From assembly GCF_027942865.1 (NCBI RefSeq), contig NC_134510.1, forward strand, positions 24,917,209 to 24,981,208: a DNA stretch of 64,000 nucleotides. The letters are read 5' to 3'. Positions 13,101 to 26,404 of the stretch are shown here, piece by piece. A model generated the notes under the pieces. It worked only from the letters and a program-made list of their open reading frames with translations. It ran no database searches and was not told the DNA's origin. The stretch comes from Odontesthes bonariensis (taxonomy: Eukaryota; Chordata; Actinopteri; Atheriniformes; Atherinopsidae). Made by a program: the position numbers and the translations under genes. Position 1 is the first letter of the stretch. Each line of letters opens with the position of its first letter.

Positions 13101-16100
13101 CACACACTCACAGACCCAAACACTCAAACGGACGGGTTGATTTGTACTTTCTGCAATCTACATTATTATTTTTTCAACTTCAAGCAACTACAGACGGGAC
13201 ACACTCATAAACTGACCGTATGGGGATAACTAAACATGGACAAAACACAAAAATGCTTCTTTGCAGATGTGGGTTGTGATTGAATTGTGTATTTAAGGAG
13301 ATTGTAGTCTTGCCAGCTAAAATAATTTTGAAATATTTCAAGTCAAATATTGGCAGTGTTACTTTCATTTCCTTCAATTTGAATGATGTTTTATGTGTTT
13401 TTCTTTTGCTTGGTGATAAATTTCACCTGCCTTCAGCTGAGCTCTACAAACAAAACAAAGATACAGACTAACATGAAGGTTTTAGGAGGAAAATGGAAGG
13501 AGGGAAACTGATGTTACGGCGTGGGAAAAGAGACGGAACAAGGAGCAGACCGCTGTGGAAGGAGGGGGAGTCAGACAGCCATGGGGCAGTGGTCTGTGTG
13601 TGGTGTGTGAAGATCTCTGTCCAAGTGCGAGGGGAAGTGTGTATGCCCTGCCGAGTTGGGTTTCACACCTCACATACATTCCCACCTGTCACCGAGTGTA
13701 AATATATACACATAGAAATGCTCAGTCATTGAGCACACATCAGGATGTCCAGCCTTTACAGCCCTTACACTGCACACTGTGTGAGAAAGAGTGTGCACTG
13801 TCATTGTCTATTTCTGAAGATGGAGATCATGTAAACTGCCCTGTATGAAACTGGGTTTCCCCGTTTTTTTTATGAGGGAAATATTTTCACCATTTGTTAG
13901 CAGGCAATTATTAATACTTTAATGGAGAATTTAAACCGATTATCAGTTTTAAAGAGAAATGCTATACTTTTTGACTGCTCTATATTTACAGTATGTTTAT
14001 TTTTACAATGTTGTATTGTAACTTTTACTCAGATAAAATATATGAATATTTTTTTCTCCCACTGCATGCAGTAATGCAGGTGCAAATGGTTATAATACAA
14101 TCAAGTTATTAGAATCCTTTGAGCGTTTCTAGGCAAAAAATGTCAAACACAGTTTAAGAAATGAGAGGAAACCTTAAATTTGTACATAATTTATCAGCGT
14201 TCTTCTATAAAGGATTCGGCCTTAACATACCCCATTCTCTCAATGTATTAATTATGAGCCATATATAATGACATTCCTCATAATAAAGTGTAGCAAAAAA
14301 ACTAAACCTTCATGGATAGTGGGTTCTCCATCAATATGTAATGTTTGAAATGTTAATGTTTTAAGTAATACTGGGTCGAAGTCCTGGCCCGAGGATCATT
14401 AGGAAGCCACCAAACCGCTCAAAGCTTCTCAAGTAACTGCAAAATCCTAAAAGTTACAGATTCCTTCAACACACTTCTGCAAGCCTGAGTCCAAAATGCT
14501 TAAATTCACACAAAATGCTGGGCACACACACAGAGATGCAGCTAGACAGACGGTCAGGGTCAGAGGTCAAAGAGCAGGGGAAGCATTTGGGGCAGGGAGT
14601 CAGGGAAGCAGGGGGAGAGCAGGAGTGAGGAAAGGAAGAGAGGATGGATGGATGGACAGAAAAGGGAAGTGGGTGCTGACAGGCTGCATCCAGCTGCAAT
14701 GTGCCCCCAATGAAACCAGGGATCAGGAGCTATTCCTCTCTGTCAGTCATACCAATGTGGAGGCACATGAATATAGGGAACATATGTGGAAAATAAAGTG
14801 CATCTTCCTTCAATTCTAAGATTTTACATATGCGAAAAAAATAATCTTGCCTTTACAGGTCTTAAAATGAGGTAAATACAACCTTAGATAAACAAAGACA
14901 CACAAAATAGTGCACTTTGTCATTATTCAACAATACAATTCAACAGCTTGTAGAAACAACTTTAGAAACAATAGCTTGAAGTATTTATTTTCTGTATGAT
15001 GTTATCATTCTCTCACACAATTGTGAAGAAACTGTGGTCCTCTCCGTTTAATAGTGTTGCTTCAGATCATTGAGTTTTGTGGGAATCTGCCCAGGTCCAG
15101 TGGCTGCAGAACAAGCCCAAATCATCAGCCCTCCACCACAGTATCCGACAGTTGGTCTGAGGTGTTTGTGCCGATACGCTGTATTTGGTTTTCTCCAAAC
15201 ATGGTGCTTTGCATTAAGCGCAAACATTTCCTGTTTAGTCTCATCTGTCGAAAAAAACATTGTTCCAGAAGTCTTTAAAACAAACCTAACCTGTGCTGCC
15301 ATGTTCTTTTTAGAGAGAAGAGGCTTTCTCCTGCAACCCTTCTAAAGAAGCCATACTTGCTTTTCCTTTGTCTAATTCTATTGTCATGCACTTTAACATT
15401 TAACATGCTAACTAAGGCCTGTAGAATGTAAGATGTAGCTCTTGGGCTTTTTGTGGGTTCTCTGAGCATTGCACAATGTGAACTTTGGGTGAACTTACTG
15501 GGACATCTACCTCATCCACACTGGGAAGATTGACATCTATCTTGAATGTTTTCCACTTGTGAATAATCTTTCTCACTATCAAATGATGGACTTCAAATAG
15601 TTTGGAAATTGCCTTATAACCCTTCCCAGATTTATGAGCGGCAACAACTGCTTCTCTTTGATCATTGCTAATGTTTTTCCTCCTTGACATTGTGTTAACA
15701 CACGACTGAATCCTCCTGATCAGCAAACTGCCAAAACTCTGAGTGTCTGACAGACTTTCGGCACAGGCACTACATTGTCATCTTATGAATTTTAACAGCC
15801 ATTCCTGTTGCCTTACATCTCCTCACAGGCACATCAAGGGACACACATATGCAGTAGGTCATCTCCACAGTAAATCCCTAACCTCTCATCAGTGTACTGG
15901 GTGCCACTTAATCATATCGCCATCTTTCCCTTTGTTATAGTCCCCCCCCCCCCCCCCATCTCCCGTGTTGCCGCCTCAAACACATACAGTTACAACGAGG
16001 GATGGAGACAAATACCCGGGGTTATTGGACCGAATTCACACGCTAATTGGTACATCAGGAATTCTCGCTTGCCGAGTGTGGTGATGTGTCTGTCCTCAGG

Positions 16101-16908
16101 ACAATAGTGCTGTTTGACAGCTATTTCACAAAGACCCCATATGCTGTCGACTAACGGAGATAAACAGCAGCGTTGTTTGGTGCAATCATATCTCTCCCTG
16201 TGCGCTGCGTGATGACATGGATTCCAGGTGTGCACTGGAAAGTCATATAATGAGAAATGACTACTAACGACAGACGGACTAACCCAGCTCGTTGTCGTGC
16301 ACGCGCGTACACCCTGATACCCGCCCAGAGTAGAAGGGACGCAAACGCAGACAATACAGTGTGACTCTCAGCAGGAGGTGTTTGTCCTTCTCCATGACTG
16401 ACACTTCAGATAATGATGCTACTGCCCTGCACTGTATTGTGTCATAACGGTCCTCCTCAAAACCCAGACACACGCACACACTCTCTGAGGTTGTGACACA
16501 GACAGATGTGCCACCGTTTGTCTCCATTGTGTTTGTAGGCGAGGCCAAAAGGGGAGATGAGAGGAAAAAAAAGGGGGTGAAGCTGGCTGGGGGCCAAGCA
16601 GTGAGATTTGGGTTCTGTAGAATGACAAAGACCCCCCACCTATGAGGTACAGAGTTGTTGCACGGACGCAGGGGAAGATTTGACCCACAATGCTGAGAAA
16701 GCATAGGGCACGGTTTGAGCTGACACGTCTGATCTGTGTCATTGCGCAGGGAAATAAAGCGTCTATACAAAAGAAAAGAAAATTCAAGTCAATGAGGGTT
16801 TTCTAATTGTCACTCCCATCACTTACCCAACGCTTTCAAGAGTTCCTCGAAGTTTTCAGAGTTTTTCATCTCCCAAGTGCCGGAGAAATCAGGGATTTTG
16901 CGCTCCAT
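10057..16908 (-). CDS. crabp2: Cellular retinoic acid-binding protein 2 (4 exons)
   Basis: Coding exons are 16908-16827, 12725-12547, 12012-11896 and 10107-10057 (82, 179, 117 and 51 nt), all bounded by GT/AG, giving 142 aa. The product is a cytosolic lipocalin-type beta-barrel of the iLBP family that carries all-trans retinoic acid to nuclear receptors. It shows the family start motif ([12 protein letters not shown]), the helix-turn-helix lid with the basic residues K25, R34 and K35 that form the CRABP2 nuclear-import patch, and the carboxylate-binding residues R116, R137 and Y139, equivalent to R111, R132 and Y134 of mammalian CRABP. The exon-2 and exon-3 text ([32 protein letters not shown]) is closer to CRABP2 than to CRABP1. 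The exon sizes and phases are those of the family. Fish have two ohnologues (a and b), and I cannot decide which this is. The C-terminus reads VYERQ instead of the usual VYVRE. Intron 1 holds a Tc1 relic and intron 3 a MITE. Confidence 0.95.
10108..11895 (-). other. crabp2: crabp2 intron 3
   Basis: Starts with GTAAAC and ends with CAG on the minus strand. It contains the MITE at 11,083-11,459. No other feature was recognised. Confidence 0.85.
11083..11459. mobile_element. 377-bp MITE with 19-bp inverted termini
   Basis: The left end reads TAAAGGTGGGGTATGAGAT and the right end is its exact inverted repeat. The 3-bp CAT flanks both sides (11,080-11,082 and 11,460-11,462), a likely target-site duplication. 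There is no coding capacity. The 3-bp duplication would fit a PIF/Harbinger-type mobiliser, but that is inference. An internal perfect hairpin lies at 11,236-11,270. Confidence 0.8.
11896..12012 (-). CDS. crabp2: crabp2 exon 3
   Basis: 117 nt, phase 0 at both ends. It runs from S88 (after acceptor gccctcag) to L126 (before donor GTAAAC) and includes R116 in the SWTRE motif that contacts the retinoate carboxylate. Confidence 0.95.
12547..12725 (-). CDS. crabp2: crabp2 exon 2
   Basis: 179 nt, the classic size for exon 2 of this family. It encodes G28 to T87, including the second lid helix and the strands with [10 protein letters not shown]. The acceptor is ttttttag and the donor GTACAC. Confidence 0.96.
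14880..15790 (-). mobile_element. Tc1/mariner-like transposon relic, family 1 copy B
   Basis: On the minus strand the start of a Tc1 transposase reads [20 protein letters not shown], with the following helix-turn-helix ([13 protein letters not shown]). Further on are [14 protein letters not shown], '[14 protein letters not shown]' and [16 protein letters not shown]. Frameshifts break the frame and the C-terminal part with the last catalytic residues is missing. The left flank 'caacagcttgtagaaacaac' is typical sequence near a Tc1 end. Boundaries are approximate. It lies inside crabp2 intron 1. Confidence 0.85.
15942..15957. repeat. Homopolymer run of 16 C
   Basis: Uninterrupted poly-C read directly from the sequence. 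Its length may be assembly-sensitive. Confidence 0.95.
16827..16908 (-). CDS. crabp2: crabp2 exon 1 (coding part)
   Basis: Begins at ATG in the context gctgaacATGgag and encodes M1 to the first base of G28, ending at donor GTAAGT. The product text is [12 protein letters not shown] then [16 protein letters not shown]. At 82 nt it is slightly longer than in mammals because of four extra N-terminal residues. Confidence 0.93.
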
Positions 16909-17400
16909 GTTCAGCTGCAGGTAGTTTGCGGATATAATATAAGTAAACTGTCAGGTCCAAGTCTGGCGCGACGCGTCAAAACAGTTCCAATTAACGCCCC
17001 TGAATCTAGTCTGATACGCACTGGATGGTTTTAGTTTCACTCTGCCTAACCAGTTGCTGCAAACCTCTTTAGCCCGGGATGAATGACTGACTGTCAGAGC
17101 TCTTATCACATCTATGTGCACATCTAGTGAGCGTTATAAACGACTACGCCTGAAATGAATGGTACGGAAAGCAATGATACTGTTATGGGGATTCACACGC
17201 CCCTTTCTATACGGGCACGCCCCGATGGCCAACCGAGAACAGGCAAAAGGTCCACAGTGATCACGCCCCTGAAGGCAGCATGTGCGTTTCGGAGCAACTT
17301 TTGGAGACGTCTGTCATCCGCGCGCAACCTGGAGGCAGACGAACTGGCCGTACCCTCAGGGCCCTGTGCATACTGGAGAAACCTGAACGACATAACATTC
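16909..17400 (-). promoter_or_regulatory. crabp2: Probable crabp2 5'UTR and promoter region
   Basis: This sequence lies directly upstream of the start codon. On the gene strand a TATA-like TTTATAA occurs near 17,134-17,140, about 230 nt before the ATG. I did not find a clean AGGTCA direct repeat for a retinoic-acid response element. The transcription start is not established. Confidence 0.35.
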
Positions 17401-17988
17401 TATAGCTAAACTATTAAGTGTCGAGTTTTTATATCAGTTGCCAAACTGCTTATAATCACATGGTTAAATTAATTTATTAATTTCAATCAACGCTATTATT
17501 TCAAAACTGTGAGGATGTAGCCAGGCCAGTCTGTTGATAGAACATGTCGTCTTGGCAGGGCGGTGCGAAGGAAGAACTAGTCAACTGCCAGACTGGCAGA
17601 CTGAGTGGATGGCAGAGCGGTTGCGTGTGGGTGTGTTTGTGAAGAAACAGTGAGAGAGAGGAAGAGACAGAGAGGCTAAGTTCAGCCCCAGCCTCCTGTG
17701 CGCGCTGCACTGTCATAAAAATAAAAACGGTGGTAATGGGATACAGCTACTGGCTGCGACCTCTGGTCTCACCATATAACTGGGCCTGCGTCAGAGGAAA
17801 GAGCACTCATGACGGAAGCAAAGGCTGAGATTAAATTGTAAGGTAGGATTGGGGCAGGTCTCCTTCAAAACTATTTGCCCCCCGCTGCTCGGACGGAAGA
17901 AAGGGGCAAGAGGAGGAGGAGATTTGTCAGACGGGGCAGGGTCAGGGGCCCGCGGGGTCGGAGGTAAACCCAATAAAAGGCACACACT

Positions 17989-18033
<45 letters not shown>

Positions 18034-21000
18034 ACACACACACTAGGCAATGTATGTGCACATGCATGCATGCATTTGCTGATGATGGATAGCACTTGGA
18101 CAAAGCCGGCGTTAACTATTGACTCTTGATGGATGATCCTATCCGCTACACTGCACGGCAAATTAGCGCGAAGTAACCCGGGCGACTTGAGGGATAAGGG
18201 GGGTGCCCTGAATCAAACAGGCTACATTCACATACCCGCTAATACACGGGCTCATACGTACAGACTTCTAAAGGTGAACAGCTTCAGTCATTTTTTGGTG
18301 AGGTATGCGCTTTTACGCACAGACCTGCATCCAAACTCGGTGAACTGTATCTGGCTCGGCGGGACTGTTTGATATGAACAAAGCTTACACATATTGTTCC
18401 CTTCACACACAAGTCATTGGCCACACACCGTGCAGCATTCACAGCATGTCCGCACAAGACAGCCATATCACAATCTCCGATGTTTTCTTGCGGCTGACTA
18501 GAAGCTTTTAAACTCTTGGTCACGAAGATAAAATAACTATGCATGCGGAGTGTAAACTGGACAAAAGCAATACATTTAGGTATGACATCAGCCAGCTGCA
18601 CCGCTCCTATGGTGGTCTGTTGAATAAGGCCTGTTTCAGAAAGAGGGAATCGATCATGTCACCAAATTCAAAGTGACTGATTCAAGCACAAAAGATCCAA
18701 GAGAGTGTAGGCTAACATTGGAAGAATTCATCTTCAGCTTCACTGCAGGGCATTAGCATATTACCATGACATAACAAGCATGCATCAAAGGCCATTGAAT
18801 CAAACAGGCAACCGTCCAGGATAGCGCAGTGACAGCCTCACCCGTCTTGTGTGTGTGTGCAGTTCAGTGAGGGGATTGATAAAGAGCACTGAAATGTGTT
18901 TGATGCTGCATGTCAGCACGTGATGACAAAGCACAGCTCAGCATTCAGGTCCACTCAACCTCACTCTACTGCTCATTCCTTCCCTCCATCCCCCCTTTTC
19001 CTCTCTGCTTCTCCTTTACCTCACACAACTTTCTCCCCCTCTCTCCACATTTTGTTTCTCCTCCTCCTCTTGCTCCTGACAAACTTTTGTTCTTTTGTGG
19101 AGCTCTGACACATTCCTCAAGCAGGATGAGGAGAGGGAGAAGGGCCGCACAGAAGAGGAGAGGATGGAGAGTAAAGGAAAGAGAAAAGGGGAAGGTAGTG
19201 AGAAAGTTAAAGACTAGAGTGCAGGTAATTTTTTATCTCTTTGTTGCGGGGAAAGGGATATGAGTGAGTCGGCACAGAGAGACAGAGAGAGCTGTAAGAT
19301 CAAAAGCTGTGACAAAGATGGAAAAGTTGAGAAGCAGTGAAAGAAGAGAGACTCTTCTGTCTTGGAGGCATAAGAAGTATTAGTTTGCTCCTCTGGTGCC
19401 AACTTTCTTTCACTCACCTTCATTTCCTGATGTTGCCACTATTATCCCTGTGTGTACTGCTCACTTCTTTTGTTTCATGCTGTGTTCTTTCTCACACTGA
19501 CTTTATTGTTGGTAACTGATATCATCACCTGACATCACAGGGACTGACAGGTCTTGGAAGCTAAACAAAGTCTATTGTGACTCATTCACAGACAGCTTGA
19601 ATCAAGGCAAAGGCACACACGGGGATACTAGAAACAGTACAATGAATATTGTAACAATTTCATTTTCAATTAAGAAAAAACAAGAAAACTGTGTCGACTC
19701 AGTGTTTTGCCTAATGAAAATCATATCTGAAGTAAAGTATTTCATGCAGAAAGTTTTGGACTGGAAACAATCGGAAACTAAAGGTATGCAGGAGACAGAA
19801 ATGCTAAATATATGCTTTTTAATGCTTCTAAAATGTGAGAATGTCCTTGTTTACTCTGTTTTGTAGAAGTCTACATTAAAACAGAGATGTGTTGCTATTT
19901 TCTGATACCTCATAGACTAAAAATACATTATATGATTTTGTTGGTTTAAAAATGGTCTAAAACTTTTAAAGAATAACTAAAATACAAGAGAGTGTGAAGA
20001 AATAACAAGTATGACTTTTATATCAAAGGTATCAAAGCAAAAATATTAATTGAAGTTATCCTGCCAGTCAACTAGCACATGCTTGTTCCATCACGTAATG
20101 CGCTGATTCTGCTGGATACATATGATATCTGTGACACCAGCGCTGGGCCATAACTGTTTTCATGCCAAATATACTGAGAAAATGATGCTGCTACACAGCT
20201 GGATTAGCACCACAAGGAGTCGTTCAAGAAGTATATCGTTCATACACAAAGTTGCATAGTTTAAACTTATCTGTTTTACTTTGACATTATCATTTCAGTT
20301 CATTTCATCTCATTATCATATCATTTCTTTAATGATTTTGTAACGTTTGCAATAATTTTACCTTCTTTGGTTTTGATGGGTTGTACAGATGTATATGCAG
20401 GGATCCCTGCTCCCCTGGCAGACTTTTACATTACATATTGCGGCTTGACTTGACTTGACTATATAATTTGGCACCTTGCATCTGATACTTTTATTTGCTC
20501 TGCCTCAGATAATATCCATGTGCACAAATAATCAGTCCATAAGCACCTTTGTAAATCAGCGATTTGAATCCACAGAGGGACGCTTTGTGCCCTGTATTTA
20601 TGTCTGTGGCCTCACATGGTGCCTGAATGGTAAAAAGCCAATTTCACCCAGATAAAGCGAATGCTGTCTGCACAGGAAAGCAGAAGACAGGAGCGTTTAA
20701 CTGAACCATGCACTTGAAAACTATACGACCTCACTGACCACTTAAGGACTGCAAGCCTGGTCCCTGCAGCAAGTCAAGATCACTGAGCTTCTGCAGCAGA
20801 TCATCACACAGGTTGGTCGCTTCTGTAAAGCAGCAGTGTCTGTTGGGGTGCTCTACACTGATTTAAGTGCCATTTGAGTCTGTGCTGAAACTCGAATATA
20901 TGTATGCATGATGAAAGTGTCTTAAGCTTCTTAAAGCTGTTTGATACAAACAACAGCAACCTGTCACACCATATTTGATACATTGTATCTTTAAAGAAAT

Positions 21001-24000
21001 GAATACAGTACTTATCCAAGGCAAGATCAACCCTTTTTTTTTGTAGCTATAATTTACTAGTGTTCCCCCAGAACACCTCACATGCAGATAAGTGTTGGTT
21101 AAGAAAGCATAAAAGAAATCAGTTTTTTTCCCACACACCCATTAAATCAGAATTAAATCTGAAAATCCGCCACACACACAGATTTTTGCTTGTGTCAGTG
21201 AGATAATCAAGCAGCTTTATTCACAATGAAAATAATTACCGCATGTGCGTGATTTAAACAGGTCACTACAAGTTGAATAAAAAAAAATCTACACTTGTGT
21301 GTTTCAGAGAGCGGATACAAGTCTCTGTTTCCCCGTGGGTTTATGGAGCCTCTTTTTTTATTCAAATCAAAATGGGCCTTGTATCAACACTCACCCGAAT
21401 GGCTTGTGCCATATCTCCACTTTTACTTCCTCTTGTACCGCTTATTGTTTCCTAGTTCCTCCCCTCATTCAAATGACACAGATTTGAACCATATCAGCAG
21501 AGCATTCAGGCTCTTTATTGTTCCAAAGATCCCTGATGTGGACACAGAACAAAAAAACTACTCGTACCTTATAACACTTTTGTAACTGCGGTGTCCCATT
21601 TCACATGTCGAACTTATCAAAATCCTTATTGTAATCATAATTATTCAACAACAGCAACATGCTTGCACAAGTCACAGCTTGTGCGTGTGAATGCAAAAGT
21701 GATGGTCCTGTCATAAAGCCACACTTTGGTGCCATTATTCCCTTTATCATTCAGCTGACCTCCAGTAAAAACTCTCACCCCAGTGTCCTTAGTAATCCCA
21801 GATGTGAACTTGACCCTGGCCTTCCAAACAACCCACTTTGGACTGGAAGTCATTAATACTGCCTTTTACCCTAGAAGGAAGCCACTGGGCAAGAACTCTG
21901 CATGACATGCAAATTATTGAATTACTGTATCTTTCTCTTATGATTTATCCCTACATCACTGTGGGCTTGGGACTTCCCCGTGGGGTCATGGTTTGAACCG
22001 GAAGGGCTGCAAGATGATTAACAGGACAGGAACGAAGCCATGATATTGTGCTAGTGTCGTTTTCTGTAATCCTTGCTCTTTAATCCTCACATGAAATACT
22101 TGACAGCAGAACCTCCTTCTGCCTGTGAAAATTACTCTCTGGGATGCTAAAATGATTTTTAGTTTTTAGTGTATGGGTCACAAACCAACACACTTGTTGA
22201 ACACTGCTCTGTTTGACTTTCACAACAGTTGCACAAACAGCCAAAGTGATGCACGCGCACACATTCACAGCCAAAACTTGTGTGCAGCACTGCTGCTGGC
22301 ATGCTGACCCAGCAAACCACATGGGTTTGATTAGAGCAGCAAGGATGGCAGCATTTAACATGGAAATAGGAGGATGTGGGAGGCTGAAGAGCAGAGAGGA
22401 AGAGATAAGAACTCAGAAAGAGAATGGAGACTGAAAATGAATTTCCACTTGTGTGGAATATTGTGCATGGAGTGTGCAGAGCTTGCCTAAAATCCTAAAA
22501 ACTGTGGGCAAAGGCTTCCTATTTCAGGATAAGACACGAACAAACTTATTTGGTCACATGAATCTTCAAGAAAGCTATTTAAAAAAAACATGATTTAATA
22601 ACCTGCCCCCACAAGCACACATCACCTAAACCTGGGATTTTTGTATCTGATGCATCAGTAGACAGTGTGTGTATGTGGAAGCATGACTCAAGCCGTGTAC
22701 GTGAGGCCAAACCTCCTGATGCCTGAGCAGTTGCACCCAGACGCCTGTATTACTCACACTCTGTTCCTTTTGTCTATCAGGCTCCCTCCTTCCCCCCCTA
22801 ACTCCTAAAATCCCTCTTTCCTGCCCCTCATGTCTTTGTGGTTCTAATTATTGCGCTCCTTTGTTACGAGTTGGTCTGGTCAGCGGGAGAGCAAGAGCCG
22901 AAGTTCAATTAGAAAGGAGGGGAGGTGCGGGTGCATGTGAATTTAAGTGAGTTATCTTCAATCTAGACTTGTTCACATGTGCGATTCTTTCAGACCTTCC
23001 TCTTCTTTTTCCGTGTCACTACCACCTACAGTTTTAATGAGCACATGGGCCCCTCCGAGGTGTTACATGACCACAGCACTGTAAAACCGCTTTGTATGGC
23101 TTGAATGATGCTGAATTACTCGACACCAGACAGGAAGGCAGAGGACAACAGAAGGGAGGAGAAAAAGGAGGTCAAAATGCAAAGAAAGGAAGTGAAGGAG
23201 ATAGAGGCGTTCGCGAGGAAGGTTGGATAAAGTACAGTGAGGTGAAGTTGACGGGAAAGCTGAGAAGGAAAACAAGAGCTGGTTCCCATACTTTCACTGC
23301 TTTGCACCTAACTTTATGTCATGTGTGTTTTGTTTTCCCGAAAAACTCAACAAGTTCAATAAAAGTGCAGTCCTCTCTGGGTCGTATCACCCCTCCACCC
23401 TCGCACTGCCGCTCACTCTGCGCTTATTCTTTAATTCCCCTGCAGCCTTTCCTCCTCGACCCGAGTCAACGATTGTTGTGAGCTTTTGCTTTTTCCTCTG
23501 CCATGATTGTGTCAGCAGTGTTCAGAAGAACTGTGACTTTGTGCACGCGAGCATTTCTGCACCTTAGACTATATGCGCAATCACAGTAGATGTGTGTGCG
23601 TTCATAACCCTATGGTGATGTCACAGATTAGGAAATAGCCGAGTTAAATCATTTGACTGGAGGTCAGCCTCTGGTCATTGTTGTTGGATGAAGGCTGAAT
23701 GTGTGCATCGAGACTCCAGCGTTACCTTTCATTGTTGTATCACATTTCTATGTTTTATTGTTCTTCTCTTTAGGGTAGATCCTCATATGGCTCTGTGGTG
23801 CTTCAAGGCAGAGAAATAGCTTTAAGTTGAAATGGTCCCATGATTTCTTCATGATCTTGTGACTTTGCAAAAGGCCTGTGAGAAACTGAAAGGATAACAG
23901 ATACATTAGAGAGCTGAATTCTAAACTAAAAAACACTCGTTTTCCTCCTCCTCTGCAACAGAATCATGGTTCAGGAAATTTTATAAAAGCTAGCCTTAAG

Positions 24001-24210
24001 AAGGCTGAAGCCTTTTTTTCACAAAGGCAGGAAATCTGTTAGCATGATTAGTTCTTAGAGAGCACATCTTCTGTCAAATCCTAGGCTGTGTTTCATCATT
24101 TTGTTTTCGAAATTTATTGGTTCCAGTTTTTTTTTACGATGTTTCAACTCTTGTTTTAATCTAGTTTTAAGAAACCCAGCTTAAAGTGTTGATCATATCA
24201 ACAGACAATT
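17401..24210. other. Gene-poor interval upstream of crabp2
   Basis: No exon series or RNA gene recognised. It holds a CA microsatellite (17,981-18,044), a pyrimidine tract followed by a purine tract (18,975-19,345), another purine-rich stretch near 23,120-23,220 and unassigned AT-rich sequence. Confidence 0.45.
17981..18044. repeat. (CA)n microsatellite
   Basis: About 60 bp of CA repeats with minor interruptions (CTCACATA near the start, CC near the end). Confidence 0.95.
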
Positions 24211-24211
24211 C

Positions 24212-24350
24212 AATTAATTTTTTCAATTCATTTTTATTTATATAGCGCCAAATACAACAAATGTCATCTCAATCAACTGTTCCTCCATCTAGATAAAAAA
24301 AATCCTGTGGTCATGCACTTCACAGAGCTTTTTACAAGTACATGACGCCA
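24212..24350. repeat. SINE/LINE-tail type repeat fragment
   Basis: Contains 'tttatttatatagcgccaaat' (positions 24,233-24,253), a block found in a very common teleost interspersed repeat, followed by 'acaacaaatgtcatctcaa'. The family is not assigned with certainty. Confidence 0.6.
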
Positions 24351-24544
24351 GAAATAAATCAATTATTTTGTTAGCCTGGCCAAAACAAGACTTGTAAAAT
24401 GCTTCTCGTCCCACCACAATTTTAATTTTTGTTGGGTTTTTTGTTTTTGGACTAAATTTTGGTTATCTTGCCTCGCAGCACAGCTTCTTTTTTCTCTCTC
24501 TCTCTCAGATCTCATACAGTCTAAGAAGTTGGAGGAAACGTTGA

Positions 24545-25470
24545 AACACCACTCGGTTAGATGTGGAGTGCCAGCATGCAGTCATTTTCAGGTCTTCCCA
24601 GAGATGCGCTACTGTGTTCAGACTGGTTGTGTCACTCCAGGACTTTTACAGAGTTCTCCTGAGGCCATTCCTGTGTTTACTTGATTTTTTAGAGTCATGT
24701 GTTTTGACTAACATCCTGAGCACCCTGTAGGAGTTTCTCTTTAAGGATCGCCCTAGTTTTTTCTGCATCCACCTTTCCAGTTGAGCACAAAACAAAAAAA
24801 AACACCCCCACAGAACGATGCTGCTATCATCGTGCTTGACGGCAGGGATCGTAGTAACGACGTTACAATGAGTGCCTGGCTTCCTCCACACATAGTTGGG
24901 AAAGTCTTTATTTCATCAAATCAGAGGATTTGGCTACTGATGGTCTCAGAGCTGCTGATGCCCTGGGGCAAATTCCCAGCAGGCTTTCATGTGTCTTTGA
25001 GTGAGGACTGGCTTTTGTCCGACCACTTTGCAATAAAACCTGACTGGTGGAGTGTTGCAATGAGGATTGTTCTTCTGTAAGCTTTTTCAAAGGAACTACA
25101 GAGCTATAGTGACCACTATCTTGTTGTTTATCTGTCTAATAAAGGCCGTTTTACTCCGATTACTCAGTTCGGTTGGGCAGCCAGATGTAGTACGTCTGTT
25201 GGTGGTTTCAAACTTTAGGAATCAGCTACTTTTGGGCTCTTTAAATGCTGCAGAAATGTTGTTGTGAGGAGACCTGTGGGTTGCAGGTCTATGGACATTT
25301 TTCTTGATCTCATGCCTTGGTTCTCACTCAGATAAACACCCTTAACTCTGCAACTTTACACACACAAGTGTAGGATTTTTTTTAAAGGAGATCCACCGAA
25401 TTTAACAAGACACAGATGGATTCAAGAATCTCAAGGTCCATGGATAGAAGCACAATGCTCCACACCTTAA
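24545..25470 (-). mobile_element. Tc1-like transposon relic, family 2 (minus)
   Basis: Read on the minus strand, transposase pieces include VWRKPGT-like 'MWRKPGTHCN', IPAVKHDDSSIVLWGCF and RWMQKKLG. The plus strand reads as the complement of a widespread fish and salmonid Tc1 element ('tttcatcaaatcagaggatttgg', 'tggtggagtgttgcaatga', 'ttactccgattactcagtt'). It is heavily mutated and has no intact frame. Boundaries are approximate. Confidence 0.8.
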
Positions 25471-26404
25471 TTATGTCATGAAAAAAGATTCAAAGATTAA
25501 AAATTCAAATTGGATATTTTGGTCTTTTATTTCTAAGGAATTTACAGCCCACTTCTGTTTATTTTTCAAAGAAGAGAATCAAGGGTAGACTGATAAGAAA
25601 GAAAAATGTATTATTTTAAATAAAATCTGAAATAGACAAAGACAAAAACAGGACAATCTAAGAGGCTTCGTAAGCTTATTAAATGCAGTCAAATACTGGA
25701 TAGCTTATTTCAGTATAAAGGAAAATAGGCAGACTGTACCTGAATAATTTAAACAAATATTGAAACAAATGTGAAATAGGTTGTTGAAAAAGGTGCTGTG
25801 CTGAAGCTTTGCTCTGGTCCTGGGACGTCTGTGTTGATCTTCGAGCAGCTCTCCTGCCATCTAGTGGTGACAAACAGGGGGTGCTTTGTCCCTTCCTCTG
25901 AACTTTATGAACCCTCTTAACAGAAATGTTTCGGCATGCGTGGTCACATTAATCAACTGTAACTAATCAAATTAGTTTTTACTTCTGCTTGGTGCTTTCA
26001 GCTTTGCGTGACTGCTGGCCCATTCAAATCCCTGCAGGGACAGGTGCAGTAAGAAGTTTGCTCAGAACACTGTTTGTGTGCACGTCTCCACGAGAACCAG
26101 TTTTACTGTAAGACCTGCAGAGTGACGGCAGTTTTCAGTGTTGTAATCCATCCAAGCTTGCAGTCATTCCAGGACTTTATGGTGATCTGGTTTTAGATCA
26201 AGTTTAGACAATGTAGGAGCTCATTTCTATGGAACCCCACAGCCCCTAAGACATTAGGTTTACTATGTGGCAATTTGTTTTGTAATAACACTGCACATGA
26301 AACGGCAGAGTGTAAACCCTGTGAAGTTAAATCTTACACACAATGCATCTGTGCTTAAACATGCACAAATTAAAATACATAATGCAATTAAAAGCAGAAA
26401 AAAG
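25471..26404. other. Intergenic sequence between two Tc1 relics
   Basis: No gene, RNA or repeat recognised. Confidence 0.4.

Larger units (their letters stand above)
12726..16826 (-). other. crabp2: crabp2 intron 1
   Basis: A 4.1-kb intron from GTAAGT to TAG. It contains the Tc1 family-1 relic B and a run of 16 C at 15,942-15,957. The many overlapping open frames here match no family I know. Confidence 0.85.

Noticed and set aside
16151..16787. Minus-strand frames of up to 163 codons in crabp2 intron 1
   Set aside because: Low-complexity CA-rich and purine-rich sequence without splice or family support. They sit upstream of crabp2 exon 2 and out of its structure.
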